In this document: positions 45,975-58,613 of the stretch, in pieces
Numbering within the stretch: the stretch's first letter is position 1
How the letters are laid out: each line of letters opens with the position of its first letter
Source: Cynocephalus volans
Taxonomy: Eukaryota > Chordata > Mammalia > Dermoptera > Cynocephalidae
DNA length: 64,000 bases
Direction of reading: 5' to 3'
Assembly: GCF_027409185.1 (NCBI RefSeq)
Contig: NC_084463.1
Location: 157,577,369 to 157,641,368, forward strand
The notes under the pieces: generated by a model
What the model saw: the letters and a program-made list of their open reading frames with translations, nothing else
Told to the model about the DNA's origin: nothing
Database searches by the model: none
Made by a program: the position numbers and the translations under genes

Positions 45975-48900
45975 GGTTTTGATTAGATTGTACAAGAAAG
46001 ACCTCTCTGGTGTTTCAGGCCAGATCCAAAAGGGTGAGTGAGAGAGTGTGAGGTGTCTGGGACACAAGAATTCCAGGGATGTCTGCCCAGGGTCTGGTGA
46101 TAGAGCTCTGTTTAGTTTTTACAAAAATGTATTTTTTCCTCAATTATTCTAAGGATGAAGATTCCTGGAAACAATACAGTTAGGCTCTGTTGATGAATGT
46201 ACGTAGCAGCCACCGCAAGACCCTGGAGAATGACTGTCTCCACATATTACTCTACCAATGACCAGACTCTATTTTTTTTAACTTCCATTCGCCCACCCCC
46301 ATCCCTCACAATCTGGCTTTCACCCCAATCAGTATAAAGATAGACCACGTTAGCCCACAAATTAAGACTCAATAGATTTTTTAGGTTATGTATCATATAA
46401 AGTGTCTTCTCCACCACAACAGGATGAAGTTAGAAATTAATAACAAAAGTAAAACTGAAAAACTCACAAATTTGTGTAAAACAATATACTCTTAAACAAC
46501 CACTGGGTGAAAGAAGAAATCACAAGCAAAATTAGAAAAGTCTTAGGGAAAAATGAAATCAAAAGCACAACATACAAAATTTAGGGGAGACACAAAAATA
46601 GTTCTAAGGGGAAAATTCATAGCTAAAAAAGTTTTCATTAAAAAAAAATCTCAAATTAACAACCTAACTTTACAACTTAAGGAGCTGGAAAAATAAGAAC
46701 AAACTAAACCCAAAGCTAGCAGAAGGAAGAGAATAATAAAGATTAGAGCAGAGATAAGCAAAATAGAGAACATAAAAATGATAAAGAAAATCAATGAAAC
46801 CAAAAGTCAATTCTTTAAAAATATCAACAAATTAACAAAACCTTAGCTAGATGGACTAAGAAAAAAACAAATATTCAAATTACTGCAATCAGAAATGAAA
46901 GTAGGGATATTACTGCCACTTCTACATAAATAAAAAAGGATTATAATATAGTACTGTGAACAATTGTACACAAACAAATTGGAAAAATTCCTAGAAACAC
47001 AAAACCTACCAATGCTTAACTATGAAGAAATAGAAAATCTGAATAGTTCTATAATTAGTAAGGAGATTGATTCACTAATCAAAAATCTCCCATCAAATAA
47101 AAACCCTGCACCGGATGGCTTCACTGGTTAATTCTACCAAATATTTAAAAAAGAAATATTGCCAATTCTGTTCAAACTTTCCAAAAATATGAAGAGGAGG
47201 AAACACTTCTTAACTCATTCTATGAGGCCAGTGTTACCCTGATACCAAAGCCACACAACACACTACAAGAAAAGAAAACACAGACCAATATCCCTTATAA
47301 ACATTAATGTAAAAATTCACAACAAAATACTAGCAAACTGAATGCAGCAGCACTTTAAAATGATTATATCCCATGGCCAAGTTTGATTTATTCCTAGAAT
47401 GCAAGGATGGTTCAATATACAAAAATCCATCCATGTAATACACCACATTAACAGAATAAAGGGGAGGAAAAAAACCACAAGGTCATCTCGATGTGGAAAG
47501 AGCATTTGACAAAATTTAACACCCTTTCATGATTAAAGAAAGAAAGAAAAAAAACTTAACAAACTGGGAATAGAAGAAAAGTACCTTAACATACATATGT
47601 GAAAAACTCACAGCAAACACCATGCTCAATGGTGAAAAATTGAAAGCTTTTTCTCTAAGATCAGGAAAAAGTCAAGGATGCCCACTCTTGACAATTCTAT
47701 TTTACATAGAAGTGAAAGTTCTAGCCAGAGCAATTAGGCAAGAAAAAGAAATAAAAGACACCCATATTGGAAAAGAAATATGTACAATCAATGGGTCAAT
47801 TAAAAATAAATAAAAAACAAACAAACAAACTGGAAAAGTAAAATTATCTCTGCTCACAGATAGTATAATCTTATATGTAGAAAGCTGTAAGGACTCCACA
47901 CAAACAAAATTGTTAAAACTAATACCTGAATTCAGCAAAGTAGCAGGATACAAAATCAATGCACAGAAATCAATAACATTTCTTTACACTGACAATGAAC
48001 AATCTGAAAAGGAAATTACAAAAACAATTCAATTTACAATAGCACCAAAAAGAATAAAATACTTAAGAATTAATTTAACCAAGGAGGTGAAAGACTTATA
48101 CAATGAAAACTATAAAACTTTGCTGAAAGAAATTAAAGAGGACATAAATAAATGGAAACACATCCCATGTTCACAAATTGATAGACTTAATATTGTTAAG
48201 ATGTCCATACTACCGAAATTGATCTACAGATTCGATACAATCTCTATCAAAATCCCAATGATGTTTTTTACAGAAATAGAAAAGCCTAAAATTCATATGA
48301 AACTACAAAAGACCCCAAAAAGCCAAACCAACCTGAAAAAAAAAAAGCTGAAGGACTCACACTTCCTGATTTCAAAACTTACTACAAAGCTATAGTAATC
48401 AAAACATTGTGGTACTGGCATAAAGACAGACATATAGACCAATGGAATAGAACAGAGAGCCCAGAATAAACCCTCACATATATGGCCAAATGTTTTTTTG
48501 AGAAGGTTGCCAAAACCATTCATTGAGGAAAGGACAATCTTTTCAACAAATGGTCCTGAGAAAACTGGATAGCCACATGCAAAAGAATGAAATTGGACCT
48601 AACCTAATACCATACACAAAGATTAACTCAAAATAGGTCAAAGACCTAAAACTATAAAACTCTTAGAAGAAAATATAGAGCAAAAGCTTTATGATATTGG
48701 ATTGGTGATGATTTCTTGGATATGACACTAAAGGCACTGGCAACAAAAGAAAAAAAAAACAGACAAATTGGACTTCACGAAAATTTTAAAATTTTATGCA
48801 TCAAAAGACAATATTAACAGAGTAAAAATGTAAGCCACAGAATGGGAGAAAATATTTTCAAATCACATACCTGATAAGGGATTAATATCCAGAATATATA

Positions 48901-49036
48901 GAGAACTCCTAAAACTCCACAATAAAAAAATAAACAACCTGACTTAAAAAAGGACAAAGGACTTAAATAAACATTTCTCCAAAGGAGATTTACAAATGAC
49001 CAACAAGTCTATGAAAAGGTGTTCAACATAACTTAT

Positions 49037-49319
49037 TGTAGTGAATTGAATTATGTTCCCAAAAACTCACTGATGCTTGAATTGTGTCCCCTAAGTTTTA
49101 TGTATTAGAAACTTGGCCCCCACTGTGACTTTAAGAGGGTGGGAAATCCTATTATAGTAAATGAAAGATGGGGCCTTGAAGAGGTGATTAGATTATAGGA
49201 TCACACCATAGTGAATGGATTAAAAATGGTCATCATGGGCGTGATTTGGAGGTATATAAAAGGGATATAAATCACCCAGTTTTAAGTATTTTGTTATAAG
49301 CAACAGAAATGGACTAACA
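49037..49319 (+). mobile_element. MaLR-type LTR inside the old L1
   Basis: Between 'ttcaacataactta' and 'cactgatcattagggaaatgc', which are adjacent in L1 ORF2. Landmarks 'attgtgtcccctaagttttatgtattagaaac', 'gaagaggtgattagattataggatcacaccatag' and 'gtattttgttataagcaacagaaatggactaaca' resemble 34455-34875. It seems internally deleted. Confidence 0.65.
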
Positions 49320-50023
49320 CACTGATCATTAGGGAAATGCAAATCAAAGCTACAATGAGATACCACCTCATACCCATTAGGATGGCTATTTTTAAAAAAA
49401 AATCCAGAAAATAACAAGTATTAGTGAAGATGTAGAGGAATTGGAACACTTGTGCCATATTGGTAGAATTGTAAAATGGTGCAACCACTATGAAAAACAG
49501 TATGAAGTTTCCTAAAAAAAAATTAAATTACCATATGATCCAGCAATTTCAGTCCAGGTTATATACCCAAAAGAATTGAAATCAGGGTCTTGAAGCAATA
49601 TTTGTACGCCCATGTTCACAGCAGCATTGTTCACAATAGCTAAAACATGGAAGCAACCTAAGTGTCTATCAAGGGACAAATCAAAAAGCAAAATGTGGTA
49701 CATACACACAATGGAATATTATTGCATTAAATAAAATGGAAAGAAATTCTGACATACACTACAACATGAATGAAACTTGAAGACATTATGCTAAGTGAAA
49801 TAAGCCAGTCACAAAAGACAGATACTGTAAGATTTGACATGCATGAAGTACTTAGAGTAGTCAAAATTATAGAGACAGAAAGTAGAATGGTGGTTGCCAG
49901 GGTCTAGTGGGAGGCAGGAATGGGGAATTATTACTTAATGAATATAGCCTTTCAGGGTTGCAAGATGAAAAGAGTTACGGAGATTGATGTTGGTGATGGT
50001 TGCACAACATCATGAATGTATTT

Positions 50024-50157
50024 TGTTTGTTTTTGTTTTGGGGGGTTGTTTGCTTTGTTGTTGTTGTTTGGCAGCTGGCCAGTACGGGGATCCAAACCCG
50101 TGACCTTGGTGTTACAAGGCTGTGCTCTAACCAACCAAGCTAAATGGCCAGCCCTGC
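50024..50157 (-). mobile_element. tRNA-Ile-derived SINE (monomer) with A/C-rich tail
   Basis: Reverse complement gives a complete tRNA-Ile-like unit ('gctggccatttagcttggttggttagagcacagccttgtaacaccaaggtcacgggtttggatccccgtactggccagctgcc') and a CAAA-rich tail. The duplication GAATGTATTT flanks it (50014-50023, 50158-50167). Confidence 0.9.
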
Positions 50158-50240
50158 GAATGTATTTAATACCACTGAACTACACCTAAAAATGGTTAAG
50201 ATGGTAAATTTTGCTGTGTGTATTTTACCACAAAAAAATT

Positions 50241-51180
50241 TGGGGGGGGAAGTCATGGGAATATTTTTTCATGTAACATCATTTCACGTATGGGGCAGGG
50301 CTTTTTGGAGCAAATTAAAGTTATTATGCAAGGCTGTGGGTCTTGGAGACTTCATTCTTTGGAAATCTTAGAAAATAAAGAAAAGCCCATGGAAGACGAC
50401 AGAAGTCGCTGAGATACAACCAGTGTTGACTTGCTGGGTTCACAACAGCAAGTCTTTTCTCACCTCCAGGCACAGATTTCTGTACCCCAGCATCTTGCTG
50501 CACAGGTGGGATCATGCTACGTGTGATGATCCCATGACAGGACATGACTGCCCCTCCCCGTTTTGATGAATGTGCCTAACTCTTTCCCTGAGGTCTCCAC
50601 TGCTGGCTTCCTGCTGCCACTGGTCCTTTTGGGTCCTCTCCAGTGACTTCAAGGTTCCTGAAGAAGTTCAAAGAGGAGGTGGATGCCCGGCCAGCAGAGC
50701 AGAGAGCAGCAGCAGTCAACGGTGGTGAGCCCCTCTCTGCCCATCCCTCTGTCCTCCTCCCTCACAGTGACATCTTGAGTCAGGGCTCAGTCCTAGGTGG
50801 GACAACCCCACAGGGACCCGGCCCAGAGGCCCAAAGGTGGGCATGTCCATTTCACTGTACAATGCCAACATGCAGCCAAGGCTCAGGTGTCAGAACCTGA
50901 CCATTAGGTTCTTCCCCTGACCCGTGGAATCCCAATGCCCGAAGTCACAGAAGCCCCCAAATGTCCCCCAGTTGCCTGGAGTCACTTAGCAAAAACATCA
51001 AACTAATGAAAATCTGTATTGGCCCTGATATACTCTCCAGCTCCTTCTGCCATTCCCTTCCTCCGCCAAATCCCAGGACACCTGCCCCAGGAGCACCTGC
51101 TGTGCCCTGACTCACCCACAGCTGTCCTGGCAGAAGGAAGTTGGTGAAAGGGAAGTGAGACAGGATGGATATAAAGCACA
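50241..51180. other. Unique sequence with one exon-like segment
   Basis: At 50644-50721 a pyrimidine-rich stretch ending CAG precedes an open segment (FLKKFKEEVDARPAEQRAAAVNG), which runs into a good donor (GTGGTGAGC). It matches no protein I know and no flanking exon was found. The rest holds nothing I can name. Confidence 0.25.
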
Positions 51181-51370
51181 CTCTGTATGGCCTTAGGCTT
51201 GAAGTTGGTTGAACTCTTTGAATCTCACTTTCCAGAAGCTTAAAATGAAGGTGAAAATAGTATCACCCCTCAACGGGGGGAGCAGATGTGACGGAGGCAC
51301 CGCACCTCACCCGTGCCTCACACACAGCAGGCACTTCGTAATCAAAGGTTGTTATCCATGTTCCCAAAAC
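51180..51370 (+). repeat. MIR SINE fragment
   Basis: 'agaagcttaaaatgaaggtgaaaatagtatcaccc' and 'cctcacacacagcaggcacttcgtaatcaaaggttg' follow the MIR 3' half. Confidence 0.45.
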
Positions 51371-51615
51371 GGTCCCCAGGAAGTGGCTAGGAGGCTGGAT
51401 GACAAACCCCACATCCTTGGCCCTGTCACATTAATAGTTAACTGTCATGTCATGCTGTCTGCCCGATCGCTCTCCTCCGTCTGTTTCAGCAGAACATGAT
51501 TCAAGCTGCCCCTCAGAGCACTAATTGGACGGTCGTGTGCTTTGTTTTGAATTCCAAAGTGCTGTTTGGGTCTTTCAAATTTAGAATGCATTCATTCATA
51601 GAGGAGCGGAGAGGA

Positions 51616-51850
51616 GCCCGACTCTGGGGCCAGACCACCTGGGTTCAAGCTCCCCTCTGGCATTTCCTACTTGTGGGACCTCAGCAAGTTGCTTAACCTT
51701 GCAGCCTCAGTTTCCACATCTGCAAAATAAAGGTGATAATAATAGTGCCTACTTCATAGGACTTTTGTAAGGAATAAATGAATTAATAGAGGAGAATTAC
51801 TCAGCACAGTACCTGGCAGTAAATGTCGATTATTACGGTTATGTAACAAA
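51616..51850 (+). repeat. MIR SINE, nearly complete (copy B)
   Basis: Partner of the MIR at 9680-9905, with the same landmarks ('cgactctggggccagaccacctgggttcaagc', 'agcacagtacctggcagtaaatgtcg'). Confidence 0.9.
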
Positions 51851-54800
51851 AAGGAAAAAAAGAAGTCAAACAAAATCAAGCACTTCATTCCAAAGTAAAA
51901 TATCAAACTGAATCTAGTTGAGTCTGTCAACAAGAAATGTTTGTTTATCCTAAATGTTAACAAACTGTGCTTCAGAATCTGGCTCTGGTTCCATTGACAT
52001 TTCTCACGTTAAGACGAGAAAATTACTTTTAATAACTTGATTTATTGTATGTGGTCAGGTATAAATAACTGATATTGTGGCTTTAATACCCTTAATAGTG
52101 AATATTAGAACTAATAATAAGGGAAAGTGGTGAGTGGGGACAGATATTATTTATCTCCAAAGAACACAAAGTCTCTGGACTCCTGTCCAGAGGAACAGGA
52201 TGTGCTGGTCACACATGTCCTTTGGCTGAGGTTATAATCTAGGGATTCTCTAGGGACTTGCTGTTGAAATTGATAAACACACACCTGGGGGGTGGAAAGT
52301 TTTAAGGGACCACTTGCAGACCCTCAAGTCCCCACGCACCCTACCATACATGGTTCACGTGGGCACACTGGATCCTGTTTCTGCTTCCTCTGTCCCAATC
52401 ACTCTTGTTCCATTTTACCCGAGACAGAGGTGCACCCGTCCTCCATCAGAATCCTAACACAGAGCATGGACTCCGCACGTAGACATCTCTGGACTTCAAA
52501 GAAACCACCTAAAGTATTGCTTTATGGTACACAAAATTTTTCTATATCAAGTGGTATCTAATTTCCTGCTTTCAATAAAACCAAAGGAGGTCCTAATTTA
52601 GCAGTGCTGATAAATCAAAATTGCTTTTAGCAATTTTGAGTGATAGATCACTATGTCATTTTTAGGTTATAGTGCAGAGCAATTCAGATAATCGAGTGAC
52701 ATCACTACCACAAATCACATTCTTATCTCATCTGCACATTCATGCAACAAGTATTTTCAGAGCTTACATCTATAAGATGAAAAATATGAAACTGTCCTCT
52801 TTTTTAGCAATATATAATATTTTCTATGGATATGTAAAATTAAAATAGGCTTCATTCAGTTCATTAACAGAAACATTTACATTTTACTTCATTTATCTAA
52901 TGGTTATCAAAAAATCAAATATATATGTCAGGTCATTAGTCAAAACTGCAAGAACCTCTGCTGGTATTCAAGTCACCAATGTACCTTATCTTACAAACTC
53001 TTTGTGACTTGAGGTACACTCAGGCTGCTTGCTGAAAGCTCTGAGTTGCAAGTGAGGCCAACCATATGGAAAAGGTCACTGGACATCTGAAGTTTTTTCC
53101 TTCATTTTGCTCACCAAATCTTGCCGTCACTACATGGCTCTGTGATGTCTAAATTCCTTTTCTAGGTCATACTCTAGAAAGAAGAATCAAGGAAAAATCA
53201 GAAATTCTTGATTTGCTCCTGAATTTCCCAAGAAAACAGCTTCTTCTTATGTGCACTGCCCAACTTGTGCTCTTCGTAATGGTTCATAATATTGCAATCC
53301 AGGCGAGGGACGCAGCCTGGAGTTTGAGCACCTTTCGTCCATCTGCAAATTGACTTCATACATCCTCTCCTATCTGTGGGGCATGACCCACTTACAACAT
53401 GTACCCTCCCATGACCCACCTACAACATGTATACTTTCTGGAAGGCCTGAGGCCTTCTCTCCCAGAAAGGCAGGAGATTTTTCACAATCCTGCATTTTGC
53501 TTTAGTAATACAATTCTGAACTCTGTATTTGGAATTAAGTCCAAACTCACAGAAATGTTGCAATGGTGTGTATAGTAAATGAACACCTGTATAACTTTAC
53601 CTAATTCCACTTATTGTTGACATGTTACTCCATGTGCTTTAGTAACACAGTCTCCTTGGGGCAATTCTACTCAACAAAGACTCAGGGAAAGGGTCTCAGT
53701 TCATGGGACAGATTCTCCAAAAGACATGCAAAGCCTTAAACATCCAATGGCTACTGTATATTGTCTACCACTCCCAGAGCTCTGGCAAGGTCATACACAA
53801 ATCCAGAGGCAAAACAAGGATAAATAAACTACAACAAACAGATTTTACATGGCCTAAAGCCCTCCCAATGTCATGATGAACGTGCAGGCTGCATTCAGTG
53901 AGCTGTGGGACTCTGCTCCTATGGAAGTATCACGGGCCCATGAGAGACCTCGGTAGTGTTCCCGCATTTTCCCTCCACCATGTAGAAGACACTTGAATGT
54001 CAAGGACTCTCCTTCCATGCTCAGTTCCTTTTCAGCAGGAGTCAAGGCTGCCAGACCAACCTGAGGTTCTGTTCCAATACTTCGTTCTATCTGGGAACTG
54101 ATCTTGCTTAAAGGAATCCAGAAGGAGATCTGCCCTGTGGCTACATAGGCCGATCGTACCACCTCTTGTTGACCCTCCCACAGTCAATACAGTGTGTGGA
54201 CCTTGCTTGAGGTGTGTGCAGCTCATTGTAAGTCTGCCCCACACTATGAACCAGAGGTTTGAAGACAGCAAACCACCGCCATGTCAAAGGCACCATCCAA
54301 ATAGGGGCATTTTGTCCAGGCGTGCCCAGTTGCATGTTAGGATGGTGAAAAGAAGCAGATTCTGTTCATGCTTAGCCCAGAGAGGAAAGGGGTTAAACTT
54401 TAGCACCCATAACAAGTGGAGGGTTTTTTTGGTTTTTTTTTTTTTTTTTTTTAGGAATTCTGGAAGAACTGCACGTAGAGCAAGCAGACCAAATAACCTC
54501 AGGACTTGTGACAGACTAGCCAACCGCTGAGCTGATATCCATCTAGGATGCTGGAGACTATTTACTTTGCTTAACCTCATAGTTTTCTGTTGCTCACCAG
54601 AAAGATCTCTGTTCCCCAGCAGTCTTTTGCACTGAAGAGGACAATGAAAACATTAGGTGCAAAACCACATATTAAGGAATGACAGAGGGTATTGGATGAT
54701 GTTCCGTCTGCATCTGGTTGTGCATTTCTACTCTCATTTTTTCCTGTTTTCAGCTTTAATAATTATACAAGCCCTACTTTAAACCTCATTTCATCTTTTC

Positions 54801-55703
54801 CTCAAATAGCTCCTCATTCTGCAGGGGGGGTTTCTCCATCACATTTGGACTTCAGTTTTCTCTACTCTTATTTTTCTGTATATTTCATCTTATCTGCTTC
54901 CCATTTGTCAGGAAATCTAGATTCTTGTAATCAAATGTTGTCACTTTCTTGTTTCCACCACACTGTAGGGTTTACTGCTTCATTCTTTTCTTTTTTAATT
55001 TCATTTTTGTTATTTTTTGAGATTTTGAAAGGCAATGGGCAGAGATTAAACTCAGTCTCAGTCTGTGGTGTTGATCCAATCTCAAGTAATGTGATTTATT
55101 TGTTGATTTCAATTGTGGTCAGGTGCTTTGACTGGCAGATAACTGACATGATCATGGCCTTCTGATGTCAAAGGTCAGGGTTAGTTTTAAGCCACTGTAA
55201 CTCTCTCTAAATCTCCTCTTGACATTTGCTTCTGTGCAGAGAAACCCTAAGCTTCCTAGATTTGTGGTAGTGATAAAAAGGAAGATGATTCCAGGAATAC
55301 AGTTGTAGCAACAGCAGGGAAAGAAATGTTTCAGTATTGCTTCGGGAAGAAAACTAGTACAGCTTCCCGCAATCCAGTTTGGTATCTGTCTATCTGTGTG
55401 ACACCACCAATTGGGAGTCCTGAAGCCTTCCCAAGTTCAACAGGGAAGAGGCAGGAAGCCTAAAAAGTAAAATCAAGGATCTGAGGTTGGATATAATTTT
55501 CCATATCTAGGTTATATGGAGTATGGGAGCTTGGAAGAGTCACTTGATATTTCTAAATCCCGGTGAATGAAGACTACACTTTCATTACATAAAAGTCATA
55601 GAGATGAAATAATAGTATGCGTGTAAAACACTCCGCACTGTGCCTTAGTCAGATTATTCTTCTAACATGAACCATCCAGGCAGTCTCATTCCTCTCCAAA
55701 TTA

Positions 55704-56310
55704 TGAGGCAGGACAGAATAGGGACACACTGCTCATGAGTATGCAGGCTGAACAAACATTAGCCACCTCCTCATTTTGCAGGTAATGAACCGATATGAGC
55801 TAACACTTGCTAACAGCATCTTAACCACCCTACCAATCAGTTTACCCTTGTCCAGAACCCTGTGATTTTCTGAACGGGAACCAAAACCACAAAGACCACA
55901 ACACATGCCCACTAAAAAGGATCCTAGGTGCAAATGACCTAGAATAGATCTACTACACATGGTGCTAGACTGAAAAGGGCAAACTGAAGGGAAAATTGAC
56001 CCCACTGCATATGAGCTTTTCCTTCAGAGCACCTCACTGCACATGCAAGGAAGCAAAAAGGGCTTGCACCTGCAAAAAGCACAAAAACCTCCTTTTCCTC
56101 CCCTTTTCCTTGAATATTCCTCCCCCTATAAAAATCAAGATATAAGCCCTCTCCATGAAAAACCATGGTGCTTGTCACTTGTAAGGATGCCCATGTACTC
56201 TTCTGTGTGTACTTTCACTTTGCAATAAACTTTAAGTGTGAATGTGACACTGTGGGTTGCCAACGGGATTCCCCCCTCAGGAAATCCAAGAGCCTGCATC
56301 TCTGACATCA
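55704..56310 (+). mobile_element. Solo LTR of a different class I retrovirus (copy B only)
   Basis: Starts TGAGGCAGGACAG and ends CTGACATCA. Copy A has an empty site here. TATAAAAA at 56127-56134 and AATAAA at 56224-56229. The 4-bp flanks ATTA and ATAA may be a degraded duplication. It is unrelated in sequence to the solo LTR of copy A and to the provirus LTRs. Confidence 0.8.
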
Positions 56311-58613
56311 ATAAGGCACTTTTAAATCATTTTCACTTCCTCTCTAGCATTACCCTCCAGATCTTCCTCCCCTTTTTCCTCCACATACCACCAACACAAT
56401 CATGTCTAATCCCTTTATTCCCACTACCCACATGGCCAAACCTGAATCCAGGCTCTACTCAGCTTCTATCTCATCATTTCATCAGCCTATGCTGCCTTAG
56501 ATTTCATATCTCCTGCTCTGTGGGTGTAAAACCCGAGAAGACAGCCATAGTATACACCTGCCATGATAATGCATAGGTCTTTTTTGTCAAGAAAAATAAA
56601 TAGGTCAGTTGTTTTGAACCAATGCAAATGCAAGTGAAACTTTCATTGAATTTTGTTTGCTTGAGGATGGCATTCAGGAATGGAACTTAAGGGCTCCTCC
56701 TAGTGAACAATGGTATTTTGCAAATGTTCAGAGAGATTTTAGATTCCATATGAAATGGTGCCACCTTGAGGTTCAGACCTCACAGTTGTGTTCAGTTTAA
56801 GAAAAACTCATTAGACAGTTTCTATTATGTGCCAGTTTCTGTAGTAGGCTTTGGTAATTAAAAGAATAAAAACACCCATCGTGCACCCAGAGGTCTTCAT
56901 CTCATGAGAGAGACACACACATAAATATATCATTTCAATGCAGTGAGCAAGGGTGTAGGTCGAGGTGTGCTTAAGGAGTGTGTGCTTAAGGAGTGTGGGA
57001 AATGTCCACCTAAACCAATCTGGGCATTCAAAAGAGACTTTACAGAAGGCATGATGAATAGAGAAATAATAAAATATCTAACTGAAGTAATAGTCCTCCT
57101 TCAGCTCTTCTGCACAGGGTCAAAGCAGAAGAAGACCTGAGTGCACTGCCTGGTGGGAGCTCAGCAGAATGACTCCTGGGAAGGGGGTGGGGCCTGCAAC
57201 CACGTGAGCCAAGACTGCAAAACTGCCTCTGGATTTGCACAGAGGATAAGATTCAGCCCCCATGGGAGGGTGGAGGGTGATAACTACAGATCACGTAAGT
57301 GCTTTATGTACCCTTAGTGCAAGGGAGGACTATAATCCTGGAAGAAAACTCTACATTTATACTTATATTCATACAGGACCACCCTTGAGTTAAGACAATA
57401 GTAGCAGTTTGGAAAGAAGGTGGCTCAGGGAACACTGTCCCACACTGTGTAGAAAGGAAATCCTGAGAGGTTTAGCATTTGGTCAGTAAGAAATCATCAG
57501 AAATTCATGAAAGTCTGGAGTCAGTGGATTGCATACCAGGTGTAGAGTAGAATTATTTGAGTTGGGTACAGTGATTGGTAATTATCAGCCGCCAGAGATT
57601 TACCAAGTAGAAATAAAATCTTCCCCATCTCCAAAGGAAGACTAAAAGTCTAAAGTCCCGCTATTTCCTTTTACACATCTTCGACTTATCGACCATCTCA
57701 CATACAAACATAGGCTTGAAGGACCCACTCTAGCTTGGACAAAGAACAGGCTAGGGCCATTTTTAGCATCCTAAAGTCCAGAGCGCCACCTCAGGTTTCA
57801 GAACTGTGGGCGTCCAGGATAGTTCAATGGTCCAGGAATTGGAAGATCTTCACCAGACTGGAGATTGAAGGAGGTAGCCTGATAAAAAGATGGAGAAAAT
57901 ATGAAGAAAAATCGAAAGCATGTGATGATTCCTGTCCCCAATTCTGGAGCAACTTCATACTCATTAAAACCAAAAAAATCAGCATAAAAAATAAATAAGG
58001 GTATCAAAAACCCCACAACAAGGCTTTTCTAATTACTGAGAGAATTGTCAGGGATTACACCAAAAAATGATATTTATGTGCCCCCGAGCTGATTGGTATG
58101 TAAATGTAGATCCTCTTTCAACCTTAGTCAGGGACCTAAAAGCATTATGTCAACTGATTCACAATCCCTATGAAACAAAACCTCATTCAGAGGGATAGAC
58201 TCTATCACTGATTCAACTCTGCAGGCACCAGACAATCCAACCTTATGCTTGTTCATGGGAGGTGATTATTATATATTTGTTAAGCAAATTAATGTAATTG
58301 AAGATCTTATCAGTCTCTTTGCTTGAAATGTACATTGCAGTTTGTGAAATTAATTGGGTTTCTAAGTTAGTTTTCCTAAGGAAATGAATGCTCTGACCTT
58401 ATTGGCACTCCCATCTCTCCCTGCACTTTAGAGTTAGAACACTGGTTTGGGAATTGTTCTTTTATTGGTTCCTCAGTTATTGTGACACAATCCAACCAAA
58501 TAATCAGTGCCAAGGTTATGATTAAGTTTAGGATAAGGATAAAATCAAGGGTCAGAGATGCACAAAATTCAGTAAATGTAATTCAGATAGAATTTTTTAA
58601 AAAATATCATGGG

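Larger units (their letters stand above)
46335..50240 (+). mobile_element. L1 LINE (old L1M type), 5'-truncated, with 3'UTR
   Basis: Starts in ORF2 near the end of the endonuclease ('cacaacaggatgaagttagaaattaataac') and continues through RT ([14 protein letters not shown] near 47717; the FADD region is lost to indels), the C-terminal part and an L1M 3'UTR ('ggtgatggttgcacaacatcatgaatgtattt', 'cctaaaaatggttaagatggtaaattttgc'). The longest intact frame is 47910-48395. Interrupted by an LTR at 49037-49319 and a SINE at 50024-50157. Confidence 0.85.
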
